A stretch of 64,000 bases of DNA from Thermomicrobium sp. 4228-Ro (GCF_026241205.1 NZ_JAPFQM010000006.1:1-64000), one strand, 5' to 3'. Positions 8,610 to 17,507 are shown, counted from the stretch's first letter. Translations and numbers: made by a program. Notes: a model not told the origin generated them from the letters alone.

Positions 8610-9313
8610 TTACCGAACAGACCGATCTCCTCGCCCTCGATGCAGCGATCGAAGCCGCGCGGGCCGGTGAAGCAGGCAAGGGGTTCGCCGTCGTCGCTGA
8701 GGAGGTGCGCAAGCTCGCCGAGCGTTCGTCACGCTCGACCGACGAGATCGGCTCGATGATCTCCGATATCCAGCGCACCGTCGAAAAGACCGTCGACGCG
8801 ATGCACGAGAGTGCTGCGGCAGTCGAACGGTTGGCGGAGCATGCCCACAACGTCGCGACGGCGTTCGAGACGATCCAGCACGGCGCGAGCGCCATCGCGA
8901 CCGCGAACCAGCAACTCCTCGAGGCGCTCGCGGCCAGCACAGCACAGAGCGCCAGGCTCCGCGAGGCACTGGAGAGCACGGCCGCCATCGCCGAGCAGCA
9001 TGCTGCCGCTGCGTCCCAACTCGACGTCACAGCCTGTCGCGCACGGGAGTCGGTGCGTCACGTCGCGACCACCGCCCAGCGTCATGCCCTCGCCGCCCAG
9101 TCCGTATCCGATGCAGCCGCAGACATGGCGGCTCGTGTTCGCGAAGTCGCTCACGCTGCGGACCGTCTCGTCGAGTTCGCGAACGAGCTCGCGCACGCGC
9201 TGTCCCGCTTCCGTATCGCCCAATCCGGCATGCTGACCGAACAGGACGAACCGGCCACGCTCCAGCCTCTCGCACTGACCGATCATTCAATCGTGCTCGC
9301 CGGAGATCGCTGA
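8606..9313 (+). pseudogene. Methyl-accepting chemotaxis protein, C-terminal signalling domain remnant
   Basis: The frame begins inside the most conserved hairpin tip of chemotaxis receptors, [22 protein letters not shown], seen as [13 protein letters not shown] then [20 protein letters not shown]. It continues through the C-terminal coiled coil ([14 protein letters not shown]) to a stop at 9313. A TGA lies in frame at 8603-8605, directly before the homology. The sensory, membrane, HAMP and descending coiled-coil parts are missing, so the gene cannot make a working receptor. An ORF start at 8705 would be only internal. It shares its breakpoint with the binding-protein remnant. Confidence 0.85.
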
Positions 9314-9337
9314 AGCCGGAACCCAGCGACCACCAGC

Positions 9338-9372
9338 GTGGGGAGGGAGTCTCCGCGAGATCCCCTCCCCAC
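9338..9372 (+). terminator. Hairpin after the chemotaxis receptor remnant
   Basis: Perfect 10-bp arms GTGGGGAGGG (9338-9347) and CCCTCCCCAC (9363-9372) flank a 15-nt loop, 25 nt after the stop codon. There is no T tract, so it may be a weak intrinsic terminator or a retained relic of the former operon end. Confidence 0.5.
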
Positions 9373-9446
9373 GGCAACGTCCCCGATGGCTACCCGCTCA
9401 CGGTACACTCTCCATCGAGGGAGCGTCCCGCATCCGAGAGGTGGCC

Positions 9447-10235
9447 ATGTCGCGACCGCCCATCAAGGGACTCCTCATCGACGTCGACGGCGTCCTCCAT
9501 ATCGATGGGCAACCGATCCCCGGCGCCGTGCGAGCGCTCGCGGCATTGCGTGCCCGCGGCATTCCCTTCGTCCTGCTCACCAACACGACCATCCGGACTC
9601 GCCGACAGCTCGGGCACCTGCTCCGCGAACTTGGCTTTCCGGTCGCCGACGACGAGATCGTCACTGCCGGTGCAGCGACCGCCACATACTTGCGTAAGCA
9701 CTATCCAGACGAGCCCTGCTTCCTCCTCGTCGAGGGGGACGTCCGCGAGGAATTCGCTGGCATCCCACTCGTCGAGGACGATTCGGCGACGGTCGTCGTC
9801 TTCGGCGGCGCCGGTCCGGCCTACACCTACGACCGCTTGAACCAGGCATTCCGCCTGCTGCTGCGCGGTGCGCATTTCGTCGCCATGCACCGCAACCTCG
9901 TCTGGGAACGCCGCGACGGCTTGGCGCTCGACGCCGGTGCGTTCCTTCTGGGCCTGGAGGCTGCAGTCGGACGGTCACCGCACGTGGTCGGCAAGCCCTC
10001 GCCTGACTTTTTCCGGGCCGGCCTGGCCCGGCTGGGCTTGCCGCCCGAACAGGTCGCCATGATCGGCGACAGCCTGAACGCCGACGTTCTTCCCGCGCAG
10101 GCGCTCGGCATGACGGGTATACTCGTCCGCACCGGCCGGTTCCGCCCGCAGGATCTCGAACGTGGCCAGCCGGACGTCTCGCTCGCCTCCATCGCCGATC
10201 TACCGGGTTGGCTCGAAACCGTCGGCAAACACTGA
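9447..10235 (+). CDS. HAD-IIA family phosphatase (NagD/LHPP-like)
   Basis: This 262-residue haloacid dehalogenase opens with the DxDGV nucleophile motif (LLIDVDGVLHIDGQPIPGA). It has the subfamily IIA motif II (FVLLTNTT), GKPSPDFF with the conserved Lys, and the MIGDSLNADV acidic motif. Subclass IIA members carry a C2-type cap between motifs II and III, consistent with the spacing here. Known substrates range from UMP and 4-nitrophenyl phosphate (NagD) to pyridoxal phosphate and phosphoglycolate. The ATG at 9447 follows GAGAGGTGG; a GTG six nt upstream falls inside that site and is less likely. A TACACT -10-like element is near 9404. Confidence 0.85.
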   Translation: MSRPPIKGLLIDVDGVLHIDGQPIPGAVRALAALRARGIPFVLLTNTTIRTRRQLGHLLRELGFPVADDEIVTAGAATATYLRKHYPDEPCFLLVEGDVREEFAGIPLVEDDSATVVVFGGAGPAYTYDRLNQAFRLLLRGAHFVAMHRNLVWERRDGLALDAGAFLLGLEAAVGRSPHVVGKPSPDFFRAGLARLGLPPEQVAMIGDSLNADVLPAQALGMTGILVRTGRFRPQDLERGQPDVSLASIADLPGWLETVGKH

Positions 10236-10247
10236 GTGGATCAGTGC

Positions 10248-11567
10248 TCAGGAGCCCAGCGTGACGGCGGCCCGGAACTCGAGAATCTGCTCCGCTGCCC
10301 GCAACCCGCTCTCGATCGCACCGTGGACTGTCGAGGGACGCTCGACGCTGGTATGTTCGCCAGCGAAGACCAGTCGCCCACCGACGACCTCGCTGAACCG
10401 CGCCCGTAGACCCGAAGCACCAGGCGGGACGAACGAATAGCCACCGCGGCACCACGGGTCACGCCCCCAGTCAACAACGCGCCCCTGACGGATGCGACCG
10501 ACAAGGTCTTGGCCAAGCACAGCACCGAGGGCTTGGACGACCTCGCGGATCGCGTCCTCCTCGCCCATTGCACTCAGACGCCGCGCATCGCTGCCCCCGA
10601 CCAGCAAGCTGAACACCGGCTCCGGTGCCGCGAAGCCGAGTCCGGGCCGCTCCCAGATCCCGTGCGGCGTCGTCACGAACAAGCAGCCGATCTCGGGTGT
10701 CCACGGATCCTCGGTGAACTCCACCACGATCTTCATCGAGTACCCGGGAGACAGCCGCTGGATCGCCTCCGCCAGCTCCGCTGGAAGACCGGGAACGAAC
10801 TCGACCGCCCCCGACTGGAGCACGCCTAGCGGCAGCGCCACTATAGCCCAGTCGCCACGCCGTGCGCCCTCCGTGGTGACGACACACACGCTATCTTCGC
10901 TCCAGTCGATGCGTTCCACCGCACAACCGAGCCGCACGGACGTCCCCAGCTCCGCCGCCAGGCGTTCGGCCAGTGCCTGCTGCCCTTCCACGATGCGCCA
11001 GTTGCGCCAACCGTCTCCCTCGTACGTCGCCTCGACATCGCCATACACGCCGATCTCCTCGAGATCGGCCGACCAGCCGATCGAGGCGAGCGTTCGCCAC
11101 AGCTCCCATAGCTGAGGAGTCAGATCGATGCCTTCCTCCTGGGGCCACCAGCGCAATGCCGTCGCCAGATCCGTATCCGGCTTTCCGGCTGCGAACCAGG
11201 CCTCGGATGCCCGCGCGAGCGGTGCGAAAATCCCCTCCCCGAGCGGGCGCGAGAGGTCTTCCGAGGGGAACACGCGGCCTTTCATCCCGACGTAACGACG
11301 GTCCTGGCTCGGATCGTCGAGCGCTCGTAAGCCGTAACGCTCCAGGAAACGCCAGGTGATCACCCGGTCACCGTGAATGAACTCCGCTCCGAGTTCCACC
11401 GGGAACGGACCGTACTCGGAGGCTGTCCACAAGCGACCGCCGACCCGATCGCGCGCCTCCAGCACTTCGACCTCGACCCCAGCCTGCTGGAGGCGCCAGG
11501 CCGCGACCAGCCCAGCGATCCCTCCCCCGATAACGAGTGCACGTTCGCGGTGCTCGTACTCGCCCAC
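10248..11567 (-). CDS. Flavin-containing amine oxidase (NAD(P)/FAD-dependent oxidoreductase)
   Basis: This roughly 439-residue protein begins with the FAD-binding fingerprint LVIGGGIAGLVAAWRLQQAG followed by VEVLEARDRVGGR. It ends with the second flavin motif GRLVFAGEHTSVERPSTVHGAIESG, in pieces FAGEHTS and HGAIESGLRAA. It therefore belongs to the monoamine oxidase/polyamine oxidase/amino acid oxidase superfamily; the substrate cannot be told. The frame is open for 11 more codons upstream, but the GTG at 11565-11567 follows AAGGAGGGAGT and gives a tidy N-terminus. It is the last gene of the minus-strand run that starts with the CuA subunit, 41 nt after ctaG, and may be cotranscribed with it. 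Confidence 0.85.
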   Translation of the reverse strand: MGEYEHRERALVIGGGIAGLVAAWRLQQAGVEVEVLEARDRVGGRLWTASEYGPFPVELGAEFIHGDRVITWRFLERYGLRALDDPSQDRRYVGMKGRVFPSEDLSRPLGEGIFAPLARASEAWFAAGKPDTDLATALRWWPQEEGIDLTPQLWELWRTLASIGWSADLEEIGVYGDVEATYEGDGWRNWRIVEGQQALAERLAAELGTSVRLGCAVERIDWSEDSVCVVTTEGARRGDWAIVALPLGVLQSGAVEFVPGLPAELAEAIQRLSPGYSMKIVVEFTEDPWTPEIGCLFVTTPHGIWERPGLGFAAPEPVFSLLVGGSDARRLSAMGEEDAIREVVQALGAVLGQDLVGRIRQGRVVDWGRDPWCRGGYSFVPPGASGLRARFSEVVGGRLVFAGEHTSVERPSTVHGAIESGLRAAEQILEFRAAVTLGS

Positions 11568-11608
11568 ACTCCCTCCTTCCCGAACCGATGGCGTGGTCAC
11601 GCCATGTC

Positions 11609-12481
11609 TCAGTGTGGTACGAGCACCTCACCCTCGGCAACATGCTGCACGGTCCGCCCCAGCGTGAGCAGGGACAAGAGCAAGACCACGACCGGCCCGC
11701 TGAGCCACATGAGCAGGCCGCCAAATGCCTGGTCGGCCAGCAACCGGTCAGCCGGTAGTGCTCGCTCCACCAGATAGCGGTGGTACAAGACCCCCGGCCA
11801 GAAGGTGACCAGGGCCCCCAGAAGTCCCGCCTGAGAACCGTACAGTACCAGGTAGAATACCCGCCCTCCTTCGGTACGGAAACGCCCGCTCACCGGCGGC
11901 ACACCGACGAGCGGCCACCAGTACAGTAGGGCACCGAGGAAGAAGGTGATGTGCTCGATATCGTGCAACCAACGGCGCGTCAGGACCGCGTCGTAGAGCG
12001 GCGGGAAGTGCCAGACCCACAGCGATACGATACCTGCCCCCAAGGCGCTTGCCGGCGACGTCAGGACTCGCAAGAGACGCCCACCCGGCGACGAGCGCCC
12101 CAGTGCTCGCCCCACCGCTTGTCGCAGTCTCCGGGGCAATGCCCAAAGAAGGACCGCGAACGGCCAGCCCAGCAGCAGCACTGGCGCCGCGTACAAGAGA
12201 ACGAGGTGTTGCACCATGTGCCACGAAAAGAACAGGCCTCCGAACTCGTCGAGAGGCGAAAGCAGCGCCAGACCCAGCATCCCGACTCCGACGGTCCAGC
12301 AAGTAATGCGTCGCCAGACCGCTCGCATCGGTCTCCGGTGCTGGAGTCGAATCGAGCCCACCAGGTAACCCACGACGAGCCAACTCAGGCCGATCACGAC
12401 TGGCAACCGCCACGTCCAGTTCCGTGGATCGAACCATTCCGAAAGAGGTAGCCAGACGAGCGGCTCCACCACGGCGCTCAC
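11609..12481 (-). CDS. ctaG: CtaG-type heme-copper oxidase assembly factor
   Basis: This 290-residue integral membrane protein has seven or so hydrophobic helices and the His-rich pattern of the caa3-CtaG family: WHMVQHLVLLYAAP, VWHFPPLYDAVL and HDIEHITFFLGALLYWWPLVG. In Bacillus, CtaG is needed for formation of active caa3 oxidase and is thought to help supply copper. Here it sits in the same run as a CuA subunit II and a heme-copper subunit I, which fits a role in metallating that enzyme. The GTG start overlaps the stop of the FNT gene (GTGA), indicating translational coupling. Confidence 0.88.
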   Translation of the reverse strand: MSAVVEPLVWLPLSEWFDPRNWTWRLPVVIGLSWLVVGYLVGSIRLQHRRPMRAVWRRITCWTVGVGMLGLALLSPLDEFGGLFFSWHMVQHLVLLYAAPVLLLGWPFAVLLWALPRRLRQAVGRALGRSSPGGRLLRVLTSPASALGAGIVSLWVWHFPPLYDAVLTRRWLHDIEHITFFLGALLYWWPLVGVPPVSGRFRTEGGRVFYLVLYGSQAGLLGALVTFWPGVLYHRYLVERALPADRLLADQAFGGLLMWLSGPVVVLLLSLLTLGRTVQHVAEGEVLVPH

Positions 12482-13326
12482 TTCTCACCGTGGATCCACA
12501 CCAAGGGCAGACCGGTCAGTAACGCACCACCAGCGATGTTGCCCAAGGTGGCAGGTATCTGGTTCCAGATCCACCAGTCCCCAACACCGACCGGTGCCCC
12601 GACGAGCATCCCGGCTGGTATCACGAACAGGTTGACGACCGAATGCTCGTACCCCAACCCGAAGAAGGTCATGATCGGGAGCCACATCGCCACGATCTTC
12701 CCGACCGTCGACCGCGAGGCGAAAGCGAGCACTGTCCCGACGGTCACGAGCCAGTTGGCCAGGATGGCCTTCGTCAGGACGGTCAGCCAACCCAGCCAGC
12801 GCGCCTCACGATAGGCCACGGTCTTGGCGAGTGCCCAATTCGACAACTGTTCACCGATCGGGCCCGCTCCGTGAGTCCACCAGCCCGTGAGACTCGCCAC
12901 CGCCAGCGTCGCGAACGCTCCGGCACCGATGGCGTTCCCGAGAAAGACCCACCACCAGTTTCGAGCGACCTCCCGCCCCGTCACCCGGCGCGTGTACCAG
13001 GCGGCTGGCAAGAGAGCGAAGTTGCCCGTGGCCAGCTCCATTCCCAGCAGCACGAGCATGCAGAATCCGGCCGGGAACACCAGCGCTCCGGTCAGGCGCG
13101 GGAGACCCTGGGCCCATGCAGCAGCGGCAAGCAACGTCGCCGCGCCGAGCAGGCCGCCACTGACCGCCCCGCGCACGATCAACTGCAGGACTCCCAACCG
13201 GGCTTTTTTCTCTGCAGTATCGAGCAGTTGCGTCACCAACTCTCCTGGAGCCAGCGCGTCACCCTCGATCGACCGAGCTTCCCGTTTCGGGCGACTCTCG
13301 ATCTCGCGCACCGCGAACCCCCTCAC
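12478..13326 (-). CDS. Formate/nitrite transporter (FNT) family channel
   Basis: This 282-residue protein has a hydrophilic N-terminus and six hydrophobic helices with FNT signatures: GFCMLVLLGMELATGNF near the first half-helix and MTFFGLGYEHSVVNLF with the conserved His of the second half. FNT pentamers conduct formate, nitrite or hydrosulfide. The substrate cannot be read from sequence, but the neighbouring CuA-type reductase with NO-reductase-like active site makes nitrite a reasonable guess. It starts at a GTG 68 nt after subunit I and overlaps ctaG by 4 nt. Confidence 0.88.
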   Translation of the reverse strand: MRGFAVREIESRPKREARSIEGDALAPGELVTQLLDTAEKKARLGVLQLIVRGAVSGGLLGAATLLAAAAWAQGLPRLTGALVFPAGFCMLVLLGMELATGNFALLPAAWYTRRVTGREVARNWWWVFLGNAIGAGAFATLAVASLTGWWTHGAGPIGEQLSNWALAKTVAYREARWLGWLTVLTKAILANWLVTVGTVLAFASRSTVGKIVAMWLPIMTFFGLGYEHSVVNLFVIPAGMLVGAPVGVGDWWIWNQIPATLGNIAGGALLTGLPLVWIHGEK

Positions 13327-13393
13327 GAGGTTACGCCTGACCGCATCTCACGGCCCTGCTCCCGCGGACTCTTCACTCTGACGCCGTTCGCAC

Positions 13394-14878
13394 TCAGTCG
13401 TCCGCGGCCGGCTCGATCGCTGGGAGACGCCAGGCAGCCGGAACGCTCCGCACCACCATGAGGAGGAGCCCCGCGAAGGCAACCACGAGCAGCAGCACGA
13501 ACGGAACAGCGATCTGTGCGAGTCCCTGCCACTCGGCAAGGTGAACAGCATACCGGCGCGGCACGCTCTGGAGACCGGAAAAGAAGAACGCGAGCACGAA
13601 ACCGCCAGCGCCGATAGCGTACAACCACGCCAGGCGGCGTGCCGCCACGCTCCTCGCCCAGCCCTCGACGCCACTCAGCCGGTGGAAGAGATATGCCCAC
13701 GTGAAACCCGCCGCACCGAAGAGGTAGTACGAGTGGAAGTGCGCCGGTACCCACAGCGTATTGTGCATGACGTTGTTGACCGCGATCGTACCATCGATGA
13801 CCGCGGCCACACCGCCGATCGTCCAGCCCCACAACCCAGCGAGAACGAAGATGACCGGCGCTGACCAGCGCACCTGCGACCCATACAGGAGTCCCAGGCT
13901 TCCGATGATCGTCACGAAGAAGGCCGGTACGCCGACCGCGTACGAACCGAACTGCCCCAGGAGGTGCAGCGGCAGCGGCTGAGCGAAGTCCTGGTACAGA
14001 TGATGGAAGTAAGGAAGCAGCACCAGCACGATGACGAGGTTGAAAGCCAGTGCGACCGGAAAACTCATCTTGAACGACCGACCGGTGTAGGCCCCGAGAG
14101 TCGCATACACTAGCGCGACCGCAACGTAGATATTCAGATTCACGAGCGTGTGGCCGAACAGAAAGAGCATGTTCTTGGCGAAGAGCACGTCGAAACCGCT
14201 CACGAGGCCCAACAGCTGCGCGAAGATCGGAACCAGGTACACGACACCGGCCAGCACAGCGATCACGCCGTCCAGAGCGACCACCGTCGCGATGAGTTCG
14301 GGGCCAGTCGGCAGCGGCCGTTCACCGCTGGCCGGCCGTCGGAACAGCACGGGCCAAGCCAGCGCGTTCGCCAGGCTCCCGAAACGCCGACGAGCGCCCA
14401 GCAAGACCGCCAGGCACCACAAGAGGAACGCGACAGCCACGAGCGTGTAACCGAACAAGAAGCCCCAGGTCGCGCTCACTGGCCAGTCTCCGCGCACCGG
14501 TAGCGGATAGGTGGTCGTCCACCCCGCCGCAAATCCTCCGACCAGCGTCGCGAGAACGACGAGACCGGAACCGAGGAAGTAGACGACGTACGCGCTCCAC
14601 AACAACCGTGGGCTCAAACCGATGCGCGGAGCGATCACTGCGGACACCCCACCCAGCGAGGCGAGCAGAACCCCCGCCACCATGCCCGCACCGTGCAGGG
14701 TCATGATCCGATAGAACCAGCGTGGCCCGAGGTCGAGCCAGCCCGCATGCTGGAGCCGCATCGCGAGTCCGAGCAACCCCATCAGGAGGAAGACCGCGAA
14801 GCCAGTCAAGAGATAGACGAGCGCGGCTTGATCGACCGACCGCTGGAGCTGCTCACCGTTCGTCCTCACCGGTGCCAT
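13394..14878 (-). CDS. Heme-copper reductase subunit I with sNOR-like active site (NorY-type, putative NO reductase)
   Basis: This 494-residue, roughly twelve-helix protein has all heme and metal histidines: H62 (low-spin heme), H243, H292-H293 (non-heme metal), H372, H380 (high-spin heme) and H382 (low-spin heme), the last three in HNTLWVPAHFH. O2 reductases of the A and B types read GHPxVY at the metal-site helix, where Tyr is the cross-linked cofactor. Here the motif is G-H243-T-L-V-N247, with no Tyr and an Asn four residues after the His. cNOR and qNOR carry Glu at this position as an FeB ligand. Asn at this place, with a CuA subunit II, matches the sNOR (NorSY) group described in ammonia oxidisers. 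Reduction of NO to N2O is therefore inferred, not proven. The ATG follows GAGGAGGGG inside the end of the upstream gene. Confidence 0.82.
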   Translation of the reverse strand: MAPVRTNGEQLQRSVDQAALVYLLTGFAVFLLMGLLGLAMRLQHAGWLDLGPRWFYRIMTLHGAGMVAGVLLASLGGVSAVIAPRIGLSPRLLWSAYVVYFLGSGLVVLATLVGGFAAGWTTTYPLPVRGDWPVSATWGFLFGYTLVAVAFLLWCLAVLLGARRRFGSLANALAWPVLFRRPASGERPLPTGPELIATVVALDGVIAVLAGVVYLVPIFAQLLGLVSGFDVLFAKNMLFLFGHTLVNLNIYVAVALVYATLGAYTGRSFKMSFPVALAFNLVIVLVLLPYFHHLYQDFAQPLPLHLLGQFGSYAVGVPAFFVTIIGSLGLLYGSQVRWSAPVIFVLAGLWGWTIGGVAAVIDGTIAVNNVMHNTLWVPAHFHSYYLFGAAGFTWAYLFHRLSGVEGWARSVAARRLAWLYAIGAGGFVLAFFFSGLQSVPRRYAVHLAEWQGLAQIAVPFVLLLVVAFAGLLLMVVRSVPAAWRLPAIEPAADD

Positions 14879-14890
14879 GGTAGCCCCTCC

Positions 14891-15412
14891 TCACTCGACG
14901 GTGAACTGCGCCTGCATCAGGTGATGGCCAGTCGCGCAGAACTCGAGACAACGGATCGTGTAGACACCAGGTTCGTCGAACCGGTACAACAACCGGTTCG
15001 TGTACCCGGGCATCGCTTGCACCTGCGTGACGAGCCGCCCGTCCGGACTGAACACGCCGAACCCGTGATTCACGTCCGCGGCGGTCACCCTGAACTCGAC
15101 CACTTGACCGCGCGGGATCCTGGTTTGGCTGAGTTCCCACGCCCACATCCGTCCGGTCACCTCGACATGGACGGTCGGTTCTCCGAGTCGGGCAGCGCGT
15201 GAACTGGCGTACGGCAGAAACGCCAGCGAGACGACGAACGCGATACCGAGGACGACGACCACAGCCGGTGTACCCAGCCGACGGATCCGGCCGATGACAG
15301 GGCTCACGCGCTCGTACGGTGCCGCCGCTCCCGCGCGTGCCGCGACCCACCAGAGTACGGCCGTCCAGAGGACAGTCACGAGCAGAAAAAGCATGGCCGC
15401 TCCCGACTGCAT
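14891..15412 (-). CDS. CuA-containing heme-copper reductase subunit II (NorS/CoxB-like)
   Basis: This is a 173-residue protein with two N-terminal membrane helices (AMLFLLVTVLW and VVVVLGIAFVVSLAF regions) and a periplasmic cupredoxin domain. The complete CuA site is visible: a His in VNHGFGVF, then C-L-E-F-C-A-T-G-H-H-L-M, providing two Cys, a Glu backbone ligand, His and Met. CuA accepts electrons from a soluble cytochrome c or blue copper protein and passes them to subunit I. It is short for a CoxB protein. An ATG at 15412 after AGAGGGGGTG is preferred to a GTG nine codons upstream. It leads the operon, 12 nt before subunit I. Confidence 0.85.
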   Translation of the reverse strand: MQSGAAMLFLLVTVLWTAVLWWVAARAGAAAPYERVSPVIGRIRRLGTPAVVVVLGIAFVVSLAFLPYASSRAARLGEPTVHVEVTGRMWAWELSQTRIPRGQVVEFRVTAADVNHGFGVFSPDGRLVTQVQAMPGYTNRLLYRFDEPGVYTIRCLEFCATGHHLMQAQFTVE

Positions 15413-15465
15413 CGAGCACCCCCTCTCGCCCCTGCGCACTGGAAAGGATGTGTCGGTTCACGACG

Positions 15466-15474
15466 ATTCTAGCA
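15466..15474 (-). promoter_or_regulatory. Extended -10 promoter element of the reductase operon
   Basis: Read on the minus strand, TGCTAGAAT fits the extended -10 pattern TGnTAnAAT. Transcription would begin near 15459, about 47 nt before the subunit II start. No -35 hexamer is evident, as expected for extended -10 promoters. Confidence 0.4.
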
Positions 15475-15875
15475 CGACTTCCAACGCGCTTCCATACCTT
15501 TTCTGTCTACTAAGAGGAGATTCGTAATCGAGCCGTTCGCGTGTCCCTATCAGGCGGGCAACGAGCAGCACGGCGCGGGCCCGGGGCAGACCCGGCTCTC
15601 GCACCCTGACCCCGGATGCAGCCGTCAGGCACGCGACCGTGGGGGCGACAAGCACGTGAACTCACTGGCATGATGCAACAGACCATCCAGCGGGGCTCGC
15701 GTGAGAGGGACGGTCTGGTGTGACACCGGGAAGGGGCTGGCCCGACGATGACGAGCCCCTCTGAGCAGGCGTCACCGACCGTCTCGGCTGGTCGCCCACG
15801 CTTCTCCTGTCGCTCTGTCCGAAAGCCTGGAACGACCCAACGCGAGCTTATCGGGATAGCGCGGCCCAGGCGCGA
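15475..15875. other. Intergenic region with no gene seen
   Basis: This 400-nt gap lies between the reductase operon promoter and the end of the aminotransferase gene, which are on the same strand. Several short frames are open but none has a ribosome binding site or protein-like composition. No clear hairpin terminator for the aminotransferase was found. Confidence 0.3.
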
Positions 15876-17048
15876 TCAAGCCAGATACCGCCGCATCCGT
15901 TCGATCGCCTCCAGGAGGTTCTCGAGCGAGTTCGCGAACGAGAGTCGCAGGTATCCCTGTCCGTACTGGCCGAACGCTGTTCCCGCCAGCACCGCAACGC
16001 CCGCGCGCTCGAGGAGTTCTCGGGCCAGCGTCTCCGCCGCACGCCCCGTTCCCGTGACGTTCGGAAACACGTAGAACGCGCCAGCTGGCTCCAGGCACCG
16101 CACTCCCGGTAAACTGTTGAGCCCCGCGACGACCGCGTCCCGCCGCCGGCGGAACTCGGCGACCATCCGCTCCACCGGTTCTTGCGGCCCACGCAGCGCA
16201 GCCAGGCCAGCACGCTGCGTGAAACCCGGGACACAGGAATGGCAGTTCACCGCCAGACGCACCAGATGCTCGGCTAACCAGCGCGGCGCGACTCCGTAGC
16301 CGAGCCGCCAGCCGGTCATCGCATAGGTCTTGGAGAAGCCGTCCAGGATCACCGTCCGCTCTGCCATCCCAGGGAAGCTGGCGATGCTCCGGACTTCTGC
16401 GTCGTACACGATCCGCCGGTAGATCTCGTCCGAGAGGACGACGAAGCCGTACTCCTGCGCCAGCCGCGCCAGCTCCTCCAGTGCTTCCCGCCCGATGACC
16501 GCACCGGTCGGGTTATGCGGCGAATTGACGATGACTAGTCTCGTCCGCGCCGTGACCAGCCGGCGCAACTCGTCCGGATCGAAAGCGAAACCGAGTTCTT
16601 CCCGCAGCGGCAAGGGCACCGGTGTCGCACCAGCGAAGCGGATCACCGACTCGTAGATCGGGAAGCCCGGATCCGGATAGATGACCTCGCCACCGTCTTC
16701 CGCCAGCGCCAAGATGGTGAAGAACATGATCGGCTTGCCGCCGGGCGTCACCACGACCTGATCGGGGTCGACGGGAATCCCCCGCGTCCGGCTTACCTCC
16801 TCGGCGATCGCCGCCCGGAGTTCCGGCAACCCAGCGGCCGGGGTGTAGTGCGTATCGCCCGAACGCAACGCATCGATCGCTGCCGCGACGATATGCTCGG
16901 GTGTATCGAAATCCGGCTCGCCGATCTCCAGATGGATCACCGACCGGCCTTGCGCTTCGAGCGCCCGCGCGCGAGCCAGCACTTCGAAGGCGCTCTCGGT
17001 TCCCAGCCGGCTCATCCGCTCCGCCAAGAGTGTTCCCCACTCCACCAC
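15876..17048 (-). CDS. Class I/II PLP-dependent aminotransferase (aspartate aminotransferase-like)
   Basis: The protein has the fold-type I aminotransferase landmarks in order: HLEIGEPDFDTP at the N-terminus, HYTPAAGLPELR, VNSPHNPTG with the conserved Asn, LSDEIYRRIVY with the PLP-pairing Asp, and the Schiff-base Lys in GFSKTYAMTGWRLGY (residue 240 from the chosen start). The C-terminal Arg that binds the substrate alpha-carboxylate is in YLRLSFANS. This is the AspC/ArAT subgroup I-gamma type; amino-donor preference cannot be fixed. The start is ambiguous: GTG at 17048 or 17045 follows GGGAAGGGGG, an ATG lies at 17015, and the frame remains open up to 17081. Confidence 0.85.
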   Translation of the reverse strand: MVEWGTLLAERMSRLGTESAFEVLARARALEAQGRSVIHLEIGEPDFDTPEHIVAAAIDALRSGDTHYTPAAGLPELRAAIAEEVSRTRGIPVDPDQVVVTPGGKPIMFFTILALAEDGGEVIYPDPGFPIYESVIRFAGATPVPLPLREELGFAFDPDELRRLVTARTRLVIVNSPHNPTGAVIGREALEELARLAQEYGFVVLSDEIYRRIVYDAEVRSIASFPGMAERTVILDGFSKTYAMTGWRLGYGVAPRWLAEHLVRLAVNCHSCVPGFTQRAGLAALRGPQEPVERMVAEFRRRRDAVVAGLNSLPGVRCLEPAGAFYVFPNVTGTGRAAETLARELLERAGVAVLAGTAFGQYGQGYLRLSFANSLENLLEAIERMRRYLA

Positions 17049-17271
17049 AACCCCCTTCCCGCCGAGCCCCAAGGGCTGCACGTTCGCACCGCCTCGCTCC
17101 TAGCATGCCACTCGCACGGGACGGTGTCTCTGCCTGGTGTCCTCACGGTACCGTGCACTCACCCGAGCGGAGCCGCTTGCCCGGTCGCGTCGGCTCGCGC
17201 ATACTCGAAGCGAGTGGTGAGGGCGCGACTCGTTTCGCGCCGAATCGAGGTGAGCCGAGAGGAGCGTCTAC

Positions 17272-17481
17272 ATGCGCCGTGACCTCGTGTTGGCTCTGAT
17301 CGTCCCGATCCTGTCGGTCGCGATCGCTGTCGCGATCATCGTCGCGATCGGTGAAACGCTGCTCTTCGTTCGCGAGATGACGCACGACCGCTGGCCACCG
17401 GTCTTCGTCGGCACCGCCATCATGATCGCCTTCACGCTCCTGGCCTGGTTTTTGGCCCGTCGCCCCTCGACCGCACGCTGA
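17272..17481 (+). CDS. Small two-helix membrane protein
   Basis: This 69-residue protein has two hydrophobic segments (about residues 6-28 and 44-62) separated by a short loop and ends with a basic tail, ARRPSTAR. GAGAGGAG sits 8 nt before the ATG and a strong terminator hairpin follows, so it appears to be a genuine monocistronic gene. No family is recognised. Confidence 0.65.
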   Translation: MRRDLVLALIVPILSVAIAVAIIVAIGETLLFVREMTHDRWPPVFVGTAIMIAFTLLAWFLARRPSTAR

Positions 17482-17507
17482 GCAGCACTGAGGCAACCCT
17501 GCGTCGA

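Noticed and set aside
13394-14878. Annotation as a plain cytochrome c oxidase (aa3, ba3 or cbb3) subunit I
   Set aside because: The metal-site helix reads GHTLVN rather than GHPxVY, so the key Tyr is missing and Asn replaces it. The oxidase label is not supported by the active-site residues.
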